25,884 nucleotides of DNA, taken from assembly GCA_937875545.1 (NCBI GenBank), contig CALLYE010000018.1, forward strand, positions 1 to 25,884, in the 5' to 3' direction. The notes beneath the pieces are model-generated. The model saw nothing but the letters and a program-made list of their open reading frames with translations. It had not been told where the DNA came from and ran no database searches. The stretch's first letter is position 1, and each line of letters begins with the position of its first letter. The DNA comes from DTU078 sp002397345 (GTDB lineage Bacteria; Bacillota; Clostridia; Oscillospirales; CAG-272). Made by a program: the position numbers and the translations under genes. Positions 16,526 through 24,090 of this stretch are shown in pieces.

Positions 16526-17869
16526 TTATATTTCTATTATTGCGTCGCGTTCGGCGCCGACTGAGATATATTTAATCGGACATTCCACGGCTTTTTCGAT
16601 GTATTCAATATATTCGCGCGCGGCAGACGGCAAGTCGGAGAGTTTACGGCAGCCCGAAATGTCGGATTTAAAACCGCGCAACCGTTTAAATACGGGCTTC
16701 GCCGACTCGAGTATGTCGCCGGTCGGGAATTCGTCTGTGATCTCGCCGTTTATATTGTTGGTGTCGCTTGTTTTATAGGCGCCGCTTGTTTTATAAGCGC
16801 CGCTTGTTTTATAAGCGCCGCTTATTTCATAAGCGATGCAGACCGGGATCTCGTCCATATATGACAGCACATCAAGTTTTGTCAGCGCTAAAAAGTCCGC
16901 GCCCTGCATCTTCACGCCATACTTCGACGCCGGAATATCGAACCCGCCGACACGGCGCGGCCGGCCTGTCGCCGCTCCGTATTCACCGCCCGCGCGGCGC
17001 AGCAGTTCCGCTTCACCGCCGAACATCTCGGCGGTGAGAGGCCCTCCGCCGACGCTGGTCGAATACGCTTTCATGACGCCTATCGTATTGTCAAGTTTCA
17101 GACCCGGTACACCCGCGCCAATCGGAGCATAGGCTGCCAAGGTATTGGAAGACGAGGTGTACGGATAGATTCCCATGTCGATATCGCGCAGCGCGCCGAG
17201 CTGCGCTTCGAACAATATGTCGCGCCCCGTTTTTGCCGCGCAGCCCAGATATTCGCCGGTGTCACATATGAAGGGCAGCAGCGGCGAGCCGAATTTATCA
17301 AGCCACGCCAGCGTTTCCGCCACGCCGACCGGCTGTGATTTATACGCGCCCGCGATCGTGAGGTTTTTCCATTCAAGCAGATTTGTTATTTTCTCGCGCA
17401 GCGTGCCGGGCGACAGCAGATCACCCGTTCTTATGCCCTTTTTCATATATTTATCGGAATATACGGGCGCGATGCCCCGTTTTGTGGAGCCGTATTTTTT
17501 ATCGCCCAGCCGTTCTTCCTCAAGGATATCAAGCCGGCGATGGAAGGGGAAGCAAATTATCGCCCTGTCGCTTATTTTGAGGTTATCGGGCGTGATTATA
17601 ATGCCTGATTCCGTCAATCTGCGCATTTCGCCGTGCAGGTGCTCGATATCGACCACCATGCCGTTACCCATCACGTTTATGGTGTTTTCGCGCAATATGC
17701 CCGACGGCAGCAGGTTTAATATGAACTTGCCGCGGCTGTTGACCACCGTGTGACCGGCGTTGTTGCCGCCCTGATAACGCACGACGACGTCATAATCGCC
17801 ACCCAGCAGGTCGACCATGCGTCCCTTGCCCTCGTCGCCCCAGTTTATGCCTACGATTGCGCTAAGCAT
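16526..17869 (-). CDS. purA: Adenylosuccinate synthetase, with a tandem-repeat insertion
   Basis: GTP-dependent first step from IMP to AMP. With the ATG at 17869 the protein is 447 residues and starts with the family N-terminus MLSAIVGINWGDEGKGRMVD. The GTG at 17881 is too close to the ribosome binding site AAGGAAGG. Landmarks are GDEGKGR, GGNNAGHTVV with the catalytic His, GTTKRGIAP-type text (GSTKRGIAPVYSDK), and GRPRRVGGFD for IMP/Asp binding. Between CIAYEI and ITDEFPTGDILESAKPV, where E. coli has just a short loop (about residues 345-375), the protein carries YEISGA-YKTSGA-YKTSGA-YKTSDT plus TNNINGE, an in-frame expansion of an 18-bp unit. Catalytic residues appear intact, so it should be active. 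It lies 41 nt after purB. Confidence 0.95.
   Translation of the reverse strand: MLSAIVGINWGDEGKGRMVDLLGGDYDVVVRYQGGNNAGHTVVNSRGKFILNLLPSGILRENTINVMGNGMVVDIEHLHGEMRRLTESGIIITPDNLKISDRAIICFPFHRRLDILEEERLGDKKYGSTKRGIAPVYSDKYMKKGIRTGDLLSPGTLREKITNLLEWKNLTIAGAYKSQPVGVAETLAWLDKFGSPLLPFICDTGEYLGCAAKTGRDILFEAQLGALRDIDMGIYPYTSSSNTLAAYAPIGAGVPGLKLDNTIGVMKAYSTSVGGGPLTAEMFGGEAELLRRAGGEYGAATGRPRRVGGFDIPASKYGVKMQGADFLALTKLDVLSYMDEIPVCIAYEISGAYKTSGAYKTSGAYKTSDTNNINGEITDEFPTGDILESAKPVFKRLRGFKSDISGCRKLSDLPSAAREYIEYIEKAVECPIKYISVGAERDAIIEI
16761..16832 (-). repeat. Four 18-bp tandem repeats inside purA
   Basis: Units at 16761-16778, 16779-16796, 16797-16814 and 16815-16832, plus-strand consensus GCGCCGCTTGTTTTATAA. 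The middle two are identical and the outer ones differ at three bases (16761 unit: GTG start, T for C, and G at the end) and two bases (16815 unit). They encode six-residue units YKTSGA, reading from native YEISGA. The array preserves frame and seems to have grown by duplicating the resident 18 bp. Confidence 0.95.
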
Positions 17870-17910
17870 TTTACAATGCACCTTCCTTATTGTAAACGAT
17901 TGTAAACGGT

Positions 17911-19347
17911 TTAAACCCGTACCTCGCCTGCCGTGTCGGGGAAATCGTATTTATCCAGCACAGCGCGCACTTTTGCCACATATTCTTCGGTCTGCTCGCG
18001 CGCGAACCCGGTGTATTTGACGGGATCGAGCAGGGCGACAAGCTCGCCCTCTGTCAATCCGAAACGCCGGTCAGCCGTTATGCGCGCGATTAAATCATTT
18101 GGCGCGCCCTCCGCTTTGACCGCCTTCGCCGCCGCGATAGAATGCTCGCGTATCGCCTCATGCAGCGCCTGGCGGTCGCCGCCGCGGTTGACGCAGTACA
18201 TTAATATATCCTCTGTCGCCATAAAGGGCAGCTCGTCGGCAAGGTGGCGCGCGATAATCTTCGGATAAACGGTCAAGCCGCTTATCACGTTGTGATACAG
18301 CGCCAGAATGCCGTCAACGGCAAGAAACGCCTCCGGAATGCTCACGCGTTTATTTGCGCTGTCGTCGAGCGTGCGCTCGAACCACTGCGACGACGCGGTC
18401 AGCGCCGGATTAAGCGCGTCGGCGATCACATAACGCGACAGCGACGCGATGCGTTCGCTGCGCATGGGATTGCGTTTATACGCCATAGCCGATGAGCCGA
18501 CCTGCTTATCTTCAAACGGCTCGTCGAATTCTTTTAAATGCGACAGCAGTCTGATGTCGTTCGAAAATTTATACGCGCTCTGCGCTATGCCCGACAGCAC
18601 GGATATGATCGTGTAGTCAATTTTGCGTGAATATGTTTGCCCGCTGACGTCGTAAACGCCATCAAACCCCATTTTTCGGGCTATCTTATTTTCCAGCTCG
18701 ACTGATTTGGCGCGGTCGCCGCCGAACAGCTCGTAAAAGCTCGCGGCGGTGCCTGTCGCGCCGCGGCAGCCAAGCAGTTTTAACCCCGCGACGGCGTTAT
18801 CCGCCGCTTCGAGGTCAAAAGCTAAATCCTGCAGCCACAAGCTGGCGCGTTTACCGACTGTCGTCGGCTGCGCCGCTTGAAAATGAGTATACGCCAGCGT
18901 GGGCAGCGACTTATACCGCTCGGCGAAGTCCGCCAGCGCCCGCATTACTCCAACCAGCAACGCGCGCACACGGTTCAGCGCGTCGCGCATTAGAATGATG
19001 TCGGTGTTGTCGCCCACATAGCATGAAGTTGCGCCCAAATGTATGATGGGCTTCGCGGTCGGACACTGCACGCCGTACGCGTAGATGTGCGCCATTACGT
19101 CGTGGCGCACCTCGCGCTCGCGCGCTTCGGCGACGTCATAGTTTATATCGTTTATGTGCGCCCGCATTTCATCGAGCTGCTCCCGCGTGATGCCCAGTCC
19201 CAGCTCAGACTCCGCTTCGGCAAGCGCGACCCACAGCTTTCGCCATGTGGAAAACTTGACGTCCGGCGAGAAAATGCGCTGCATTTCGGGGCTTGAATAG
19301 CGCGCGGAAAACGGGCTTTCGTATTTATTATTATTTGCAGAGGACAT
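17911..19347 (-). CDS. purB: Adenylosuccinate lyase
   Basis: Cleaves SAICAR to AICAR in IMP synthesis and adenylosuccinate to AMP. The 478 residues are the usual length for the longer, eukaryote-like and clostridial type. Three superfamily regions are present: TSCYVGDNTDIILMRD (about 108-122), TLAYTHFQAAQPTTVGKR with the catalytic His (about 150-167), and the signature loop GSSAMAYKRNPMRSERI (284-300) carrying the catalytic Ser. The ATG at 19347 has AAGAGG about 8 nt upstream, and the start lies inside the last 17 bp of purC, so the two genes overlap in different frames. It sits between purC and purA, which use and supply its substrates. Confidence 0.97.
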   Translation of the reverse strand: MSSANNNKYESPFSARYSSPEMQRIFSPDVKFSTWRKLWVALAEAESELGLGITREQLDEMRAHINDINYDVAEAREREVRHDVMAHIYAYGVQCPTAKPIIHLGATSCYVGDNTDIILMRDALNRVRALLVGVMRALADFAERYKSLPTLAYTHFQAAQPTTVGKRASLWLQDLAFDLEAADNAVAGLKLLGCRGATGTAASFYELFGGDRAKSVELENKIARKMGFDGVYDVSGQTYSRKIDYTIISVLSGIAQSAYKFSNDIRLLSHLKEFDEPFEDKQVGSSAMAYKRNPMRSERIASLSRYVIADALNPALTASSQWFERTLDDSANKRVSIPEAFLAVDGILALYHNVISGLTVYPKIIARHLADELPFMATEDILMYCVNRGGDRQALHEAIREHSIAAAKAVKAEGAPNDLIARITADRRFGLTEGELVALLDPVKYTGFAREQTEEYVAKVRAVLDKYDFPDTAGEVRV

Positions 19348-20038
19348 CTTTAAGCCTCTTTAACACTTCACGGTATGCGCCCAGCACATCGCCCATGTCG
19401 CGGCGGAAGCGGTCTTTATCCAGTTTTTTGTCGGTTTCGGCGTCCCACAAGCGGCAGGAATCGGGCGAGATCTCGTCACAGAGGAATATGCCGTCTTTGC
19501 CGCGTCCGAATTCGAGCTTGTAATCGACGAGTTTAATACCGCATTTTAAGAACAGTTCGCGCATGAGATCGTTGATCAGCAGCGCCTGCGCGCGTATATA
19601 GTCCAGTTCCTCCTGCGTCGCGATGCCGATCGCAGTGATCTGGCTGTCATTTATCATAGGGTCGCCCAGCTCGTCGCTCTTAAGCGAAAATTCGGTGGTG
19701 ACATTTTTAAGCGCGGTACCCTCGTCAACGCCGTATTTTTTGGAAAAGCTGCCCGCCGCGATATTGCGCACTATTACCTCGACCATAACGATCTCGGCGC
19801 GCTTGACCTCGACGGTTATGTCGTCAATTACACGGACAATGTGAGTTTTAACACCGTTTTTAGCGAGATAATCGAAAATAAGGTTGGAAATGGCGGCGTT
19901 CAGCTCGCCTTTGCCCTCGAGGTCCTCTTTTTTCAACCCATTGAGCGCGGTCGCGGTGTTTTTATATTTAATAAGATATGTGTCGGGTGAATTCCCCTCG
20001 TAAACCTGTTTGGATTTACCCTCGTAAAGCAATTTCAT
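19331..20038 (-). CDS. purC: SAICAR synthetase (phosphoribosylaminoimidazole-succinocarboxamide synthase)
   Basis: ATP-dependent ligation of aspartate to CAIR in purine synthesis. The 235 residues match bacterial PurC. Motifs are LLYEGKSKQVYEG at the N-terminus (ATP loop), MVEVIVRNIAAGSFSKKYG, and the double signature KLVDYKLEFGRGKDG and CDEISPDSCRLWD. It is the first gene of the purine group, with a short leader of about 35 nt after a consensus promoter. GGGAG lies about 12 nt before the ATG at 20038. The 3' end overlaps the purB start by 17 bp. PurB, the next gene, takes the PurC product as substrate. Confidence 0.97.
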   Translation of the reverse strand: MKLLYEGKSKQVYEGNSPDTYLIKYKNTATALNGLKKEDLEGKGELNAAISNLIFDYLAKNGVKTHIVRVIDDITVEVKRAEIVMVEVIVRNIAAGSFSKKYGVDEGTALKNVTTEFSLKSDELGDPMINDSQITAIGIATQEELDYIRAQALLINDLMRELFLKCGIKLVDYKLEFGRGKDGIFLCDEISPDSCRLWDAETDKKLDKDRFRRDMGDVLGAYREVLKRLKDVLCK

Positions 20039-20079
20039 ATTCCCGTTTATCTCCCGATTTATTTTTATATTTCGATAAA

Positions 20080-20108
20080 ATTATATCATCCCGGCGCAAA
20101 ATTGTCAA
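20080..20108 (-). promoter_or_regulatory. Consensus sigma-A promoter of the purC operon
   Basis: Perfect TTGACA (20108-20103) and TATAAT (20085-20080) on the minus strand, 17 bp apart, with an extended TG one base before the -10. It sits about 45 nt before the purC ATG. The -35 box occupies the loop of a GC-rich inverted repeat (20087-20118), and the 3' arm lies in the spacer. Confidence 0.85.
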
Positions 20109-20118
20109 CGCCGGGATG
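20087..20118 (-). terminator. GC-rich hairpin after metY, overlapping the purC promoter
   Basis: Perfect 10-bp arms CATCCCGGCG and CGCCGGGATG with a 12-nt loop; on the minus strand followed by ATATAATTTTAT. As RNA this could terminate metY transcription (the stop is about 105 nt upstream). The U-rich stretch is imperfect, so its efficiency is uncertain. As DNA it could equally be an operator for the purC promoter that it overlaps. Confidence 0.6.
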
Positions 20119-20223
20119 TATCAGATTAATTTATACCCCGTATAAAAGGCGCGCCCGTTGTCGGCGGCATATTTTTCGAGCCGCAGTGCGCCATATTGCC
20201 TATATTTGCCCCCGTCTAACCGT

Positions 20224-21492
20224 TTATTCCAGCGCCTGTGCGAGGTCGGCGATTATATCGGCGGCGTTTTCCATGCCGACCGATAGCCGGATGAGGTCAG
20301 GGCTGACACCGCAAGCGGCGAGCTGCTCGTCGGTGAGCTGGCGGTGGGTGGTGCTTGCGGGATGCAACACACAGGTGCGCGCGTCGGCGACATGCGTTTC
20401 AATCGACGCCAGCTTCAGGCTGTCCATGAACCGTGTCGCCGCTTCTCTGCCGCCGCGCACGCCGAACGCCATCACGCCGGACGTGCCGCAGGGCATATAT
20501 TTCTCCGCAATCGCGTGATATTTGCTGCTTTCAAGCCCCGGATAGTTTATCCACGAAACGTTTTTATGCCCCTCGAGGAAGCGAGCCGCGGCAAGCGCGT
20601 TTTCACAGTGACGCGGGATGCGCACATGCAGTGATTCCAGCCCGAGGTTCAGATAAAACGCGTTTTGCGGCGACGGGATCGCGCCCAGATCGCGCATGAG
20701 CTGTGCTGTCGCTTTGGTAATAAACGCGCCTTTGCCGAACCGTTCGGTATAGCTCACGCCGTGATATGACGGGTCGGGCTCGGTTAAGCACGCGAACTTA
20801 CCGCCCTGCGCCGCCCAGTCGAAATTGCCGCTGTCAACGACAGCGCCCCCAACCGCGACGGCGTGTCCGTCCATATATTTAGTGGTGGAGTGCGTGACAA
20901 TATCCGCGCCCCACTCGATGGGACGGCAGTTTATAGGTGTGGGAAATGTATTGTCCACAATCAGCGGCACGCCGTGCGCGTGTGCGACGCGCGCGAATTT
21001 TTCTATGTCGAGCACAACGAGCGACGGGTTTGACAGTGTTTCGGCGAACAGCGCTTTTGTGTTGGGTTTAAACGCCGCCGCGATTTCTTCTTCGCCTGCA
21101 TCAGGATTGATAAATGTAGCTTCGATGCCCATGCGTTTCATCGTCACCGAAACAAGGTTAAACGTGCCGCCGTAAATCGCCGACGACGACACAACATGGT
21201 CGCCCGCGCTCATGATATTAAACAGCGCGAAGAAGTTCGCCGCCTGTCCCGATGAGGTGAGCATACCCGCGTATCCGCCCTCCAGCGCCGCGATTTTAGC
21301 GGCGACCGCGTCGTTTGTGGGGTTTTGCAGACGGGTGTAGAAATAACCCGCTTCCTCTAAATCAAACAGCTTGCCCATTTCGACGGAACTGTCATAACGA
21401 AAGGTTGTGGACTGGTATATAGGCAGCACGCGCGGTTCGCCGTTTTTGGGCGCGTATCCCGCGTGCAAACAGTTTGTTTCAATATTGTACAT
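20224..21492 (-). CDS. metY: O-acetylhomoserine sulfhydrylase (PLP-dependent)
   Basis: Makes homocysteine from O-acetylhomoserine and sulfide, feeding methionine synthesis. The 422 residues match MetY (about 425) rather than cystathionine gamma-synthase (about 380). Motifs are NCLHAGYAPKNGEPRVLPIYQSTTF at the N-terminus, YTRLQNPTNDAVAAKIAALEGG, and the PLP lysine Lys205 in THSTTKYMDGHAVAVGG. The end has FGVRGGREAATRFMDSLKLA and RLSVGMENAADIIADLAQALE. The ATG at 21492 has GAGG about 10 nt upstream. It is 61 nt after glnS and no S-adenosylmethionine riboswitch fits in that gap, so regulation, if any, is probably at the glnS promoter. An imperfect 15-nt palindrome (ACTTCTTTAAGAAGT) lies in the gap. 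Homocysteine synthase could also use other O-acyl-homoserines. Confidence 0.93.
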   Translation of the reverse strand: MYNIETNCLHAGYAPKNGEPRVLPIYQSTTFRYDSSVEMGKLFDLEEAGYFYTRLQNPTNDAVAAKIAALEGGYAGMLTSSGQAANFFALFNIMSAGDHVVSSSAIYGGTFNLVSVTMKRMGIEATFINPDAGEEEIAAAFKPNTKALFAETLSNPSLVVLDIEKFARVAHAHGVPLIVDNTFPTPINCRPIEWGADIVTHSTTKYMDGHAVAVGGAVVDSGNFDWAAQGGKFACLTEPDPSYHGVSYTERFGKGAFITKATAQLMRDLGAIPSPQNAFYLNLGLESLHVRIPRHCENALAAARFLEGHKNVSWINYPGLESSKYHAIAEKYMPCGTSGVMAFGVRGGREAATRFMDSLKLASIETHVADARTCVLHPASTTHRQLTDEQLAACGVSPDLIRLSVGMENAADIIADLAQALE

Positions 21493-21553
21493 ATATCATA
21501 CCTCAGTTTATGAGATTAATTAAATTTTCTACTTCTTAAAGAAGTTATCATAT

Positions 21554-23296
21554 TTACACTTTATAGCTGTCTTTCAGCGTCACAATGCGGTTGAATGTAT
21601 TCTCATTTTTAGTGTCGCGGCAGAAATAGCCGACCCTGACGAACTGGAAGCGTTCCCCGCTCACGGATTGTTCCCCGCGCACGGACTGTTCCCCGCGCAC
21701 GGATTGTTCCCCGGGTCTTGAATCCGCCAGCGACGGTTCAATTTTCGCGTTCGTGAGCTTCTTACACGAATCGCGGTTGAGGAAATCGGTGAAATCGCTG
21801 TCCTCGGGAAGGTCGCCCATATTCGGCTGGGTAAACAGCCGCTCGTACAGCATTACGTCCGCCGACGCGGCATGTCTCGCCGACAGCCAGTGGATCGTGC
21901 CCTTGATCTTGCGTCCGTCGGAGGGGTTGCCGTCGCGGGTTTCAAGATCGGCGGTCACGCGCAGCTCGGAAATATTGCCGTCCGCGTCCCTGACTATCTC
22001 ATCGAGCTTCACTATATACGCGCCCATCAGCCGAACCTCGCCGTCCGGCTTGAGCCGGAAGAATTTTGGCGGCGGCACTTCGGCGAAATCGTCGCGCTCG
22101 ATGTACAATTCACGCGTGAAGGGCAGCGCGCGCGTCCCCGCGTTTTCGTCGTTGGGATTATTGGGCAAATTGAAATATTCCATTTTATCTTCGGGGTAGT
22201 TGGTGACGATTACTTTTATCGGGTCGAGCACCGCGACACGCCGAATCGCCGTTGTGTTCAGCTCCTCGCGGATACAATGCTCCAGCAGCTCGATATCGAC
22301 CAGACTGTTCGCTTTTGCGATACCCGCGCGGCGTACGAATTCGAAAATCGACTCCGGGGTATAACCGCGCCTACGCAGCGCGCAAAGCGTGGGCATTCGC
22401 GGGTCGTCCCAGCCGTCGACGAACCCGTCGAACACCAGCTTGCGCAGATAGCGCTTACCCATCATTGTGTATGAAATATTCAGCTTGGCAAATTCGATCT
22501 GGCGCGGTTCGGGTTTGAATAAGCCGATATTTTCGACCACCCAGTTATAAAGCGGGCGGTTATTTTCGAATTCCAGCGAGCAGAGCGAATATGTGATGCC
22601 CTCGGTAGCGTCCTGTATGGGGTGCGCGTAGTCGTACATGGGGTAGATGCACCACTTATCGCCCTGACGGTAGTGAGGGGTGCGCTTGATGCGGTAAATC
22701 GCCGGGTCGCGCATGTTCATATTGGGCGAGGTCATGTCGATTTTAGCGCGCAGTGTGCGGCTGCCGTCGGGGAACTCGCCGTTCTTCATGCGCTCGAATA
22801 AGTCGAGATTTTCTTCGATCGAACGTCCGCGCCACGGGCTTTCGCGTCCCGGCGTGGTCAGCGTGCCGCGGTAGGCGTTCATCTCCTCCGCCGATAAATC
22901 GCACACGAACGCCAACCCCTTTTTTATGAGCAGCACCGCGTATTCGTAACATTTGTCAAAATAATCCGAACCGTAGAACACGCCGCCGCCAAACTCCGAA
23001 CCCGCGTCGGGCACAGCGCCCAGCCACAGCAGGTCGCGGTAGATCGATTCGACATATTCGGGGTCTTCCTTGGCGGGGTTGGTGTCGTCATAGCGCAGGT
23101 TGAATTTACCGCCGTATTTTTTGGCGGTCATATAGTTGATGTATATAGCCTTCGCCGAACCGATGTGCAGATATCCGTTCGGTTCGGGCGGAAAGCGCGT
23201 GTGCACATGGTCGCGCCAGCCGTTCTCTGCCGACGGCCCGGCGGCAAGCTCCTCATCGATGAAATCGTGTATGAAATTAGAGTTAATCTCTGTCAT
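21554..23296 (-). CDS. glnS: Glutaminyl-tRNA synthetase, with a tandem-repeat insertion
   Basis: Charges tRNA-Gln directly. The 580 residues starting at the ATG at 23296 read MTEINSNFIHDFIDEELAAG, matching E. coli GlnRS. An in-frame extension to 23425 would begin upstream of the promoter. Class I motifs are HIGS (44-47, in PEPNGYLHIGSAKA) and MMGKRYL (about 278-284), where the usual MSKRKL loop has Gly for Ser. WDDPRMPT and FNLRYDDTNPAKEDPEY also match. The anticodon-binding beta-barrels follow. Near the end, between EPSLADSRPG and ERFQFVRVGYFCRD, the sequence EQSVRG-EQSVRG-EQSVSG is an insertion made of three 18-bp repeats. No strong ribosome binding site precedes the start. With GlnRS present, the tRNA-dependent amidation route for Gln may be dispensable. 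Confidence 0.95.
   Translation of the reverse strand: MTEINSNFIHDFIDEELAAGPSAENGWRDHVHTRFPPEPNGYLHIGSAKAIYINYMTAKKYGGKFNLRYDDTNPAKEDPEYVESIYRDLLWLGAVPDAGSEFGGGVFYGSDYFDKCYEYAVLLIKKGLAFVCDLSAEEMNAYRGTLTTPGRESPWRGRSIEENLDLFERMKNGEFPDGSRTLRAKIDMTSPNMNMRDPAIYRIKRTPHYRQGDKWCIYPMYDYAHPIQDATEGITYSLCSLEFENNRPLYNWVVENIGLFKPEPRQIEFAKLNISYTMMGKRYLRKLVFDGFVDGWDDPRMPTLCALRRRGYTPESIFEFVRRAGIAKANSLVDIELLEHCIREELNTTAIRRVAVLDPIKVIVTNYPEDKMEYFNLPNNPNDENAGTRALPFTRELYIERDDFAEVPPPKFFRLKPDGEVRLMGAYIVKLDEIVRDADGNISELRVTADLETRDGNPSDGRKIKGTIHWLSARHAASADVMLYERLFTQPNMGDLPEDSDFTDFLNRDSCKKLTNAKIEPSLADSRPGEQSVRGEQSVRGEQSVSGERFQFVRVGYFCRDTKNENTFNRIVTLKDSYKV
21652..21705 (-). repeat. Three 18-bp tandem repeats inside glnS
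   Basis: Units at 21652-21669, 21670-21687 and 21688-21705, plus-strand consensus GTTCCCCGCGCACGGATT, differing by one base each. A partial fourth unit (GTTCCCCGG) starts at 21706. They encode six-residue EQSVRG units near GlnRS residues 530-548. All keep the frame. Confidence 0.95.
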
Positions 23297-23345
23297 TGAT
23301 TTATATACCAATAACCGACGCTTGCGAATCTTCATTCGGGCGTTA

Positions 23346-23444
23346 TACTTAAATTCGATTATAAACCCGGTAAAAATCCGTGTTAAAAGCTTGAATATAT
23401 GGGTTTTAGCGCGGATTTTTATCATTATCTATCGAATTTAAGTA
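23346..23444. repeat. 99-bp nested inverted-repeat element ahead of glnS
   Basis: Perfect 14-bp terminal inverted repeats TACTTAAATTCGAT (23346-23359) and ATCGAATTTAAGTA (23431-23444). Inside lies a second perfect 10-bp pair TAAAAATCCG (23371-23380) and CGGATTTTTA (23412-23421). The ends are flanked by TTA on both sides (23343-23345 and 23445-23447, reading GTTA then TTAG). It fills most of the 152-nt vanZ-glnS spacer and contains the glnS promoter. It has the build of a miniature inverted-repeat element or a large regulatory hairpin. No transposase reading frame is inside. Confidence 0.75.
23358..23386 (-). promoter_or_regulatory. Promoter of glnS, inside the inverted-repeat element
   Basis: Minus strand TTAACA (23386-23381), 17-bp spacer, TATAAT (23363-23358). 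Transcription would begin near 23350, giving a leader of about 55 nt. It supports the 23296 start of glnS and shows that the longer reading frame is not used. Confidence 0.65.
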
Positions 23445-23448
23445 TTAG

Positions 23449-24090
23449 TTATCCTTTCTTGTAATTTTTCGTTGTGCTCCTGAATTTACCAACAATCTCC
23501 GGTTTAATTAATGTATACAGCAGGTATCCCAGCAAACCGCCCGCCGTATTAAGTATTATATCGTCGATATCGGTGACGCGCGATATCTGCGGGAGTTGAC
23601 ACAGCTCGATAAACAGCGAAGCCGCCGCTGAAATGAGCGCCGCCTTGCGCCAATGCGCGCCCCGCCACAACAGCGACAGCATAAAACCGAATGGAATGAA
23701 TACCGCGATATTGCCGATTACATTAATTAATACAGCAGTGGTATTCCCGTATAATTTATACGCGCCGAAAATCATCTCGTAAACGAAGTTGAACGGAATG
23801 AGGTTTACCTTCATTCCCGATATATCAAAAGTCAGCGAAGTTATGTGTGACAGAATGGTGACAGTCGCCAACCCGCCGCAGTACATAATGAACAGCGCCG
23901 AGGTGATTTCGTGCGCAGACGTCGTTGTAGAAACGGATTCGTTCCCGACCGGTAAATCCGGTTGGAGTTTATTCACATGTGCGATTTTTTTACGCCGCAG
24001 CGACGCAAGCATGCGCATAAACACCGCCAGCGGCAGCGTCATGAGCATTCCGCCGCCAATCTCGCCCAGATAACGCAGTATCGTCCTCAT
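23449..24090 (-). CDS. VanZ-family membrane protein
   Basis: A 213-residue protein with about five hydrophobic segments, placing it in the cytoplasmic membrane. The first covers residues 8-28 (GEIGGGMLMTLPLAVFMRMLA), followed by a basic loop (RRKKIAHVNK) and a further four segments. The VanZ pattern appears in the second half: NVIGNIAVFIPFGFMLSLLW, then SLFIELCQLPQISRVTDIDDIILNTAGGLLGYLLY. VanZ of the vancomycin cluster gives low-level teicoplanin resistance, but most relatives, like this one, are far from van genes and their role is not known. The ATG overlaps the gltX stop by 4 bp (ATGA), so the gene is probably translated in coupling with gltX, perhaps incidentally. Its stop is 5 nt before the inverted-repeat element. 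Confidence 0.85.
   Translation of the reverse strand: MRTILRYLGEIGGGMLMTLPLAVFMRMLASLRRKKIAHVNKLQPDLPVGNESVSTTTSAHEITSALFIMYCGGLATVTILSHITSLTFDISGMKVNLIPFNFVYEMIFGAYKLYGNTTAVLINVIGNIAVFIPFGFMLSLLWRGAHWRKAALISAAASLFIELCQLPQISRVTDIDDIILNTAGGLLGYLLYTLIKPEIVGKFRSTTKNYKKG

Noticed and set aside
16761..16832. CRISPR-like repeat array
   Set aside because: Units are contiguous with no spacers and are in frame with purA.
20039..20079. Possible purine riboswitch in the purC leader
   Set aside because: The leader is about 35 nt, too short for the three-way junction, and lacks its conserved loops.
21493..21553. Possible SAM riboswitch ahead of metY
   Set aside because: The gap is only 61 nt, A/T-rich, with none of the conserved SAM-I/SAM-II core sequences.
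23297..23425. 43-residue N-terminal extension of GlnRS
   Set aside because: It would start upstream of the predicted promoter and inside the inverted-repeat element, and has no match to GlnRS N-termini.
23449..24090. Glycopeptide resistance role for the VanZ-family gene
   Set aside because: No vanA/H/X/R/S genes are near; the family is broad and mostly of unknown role.
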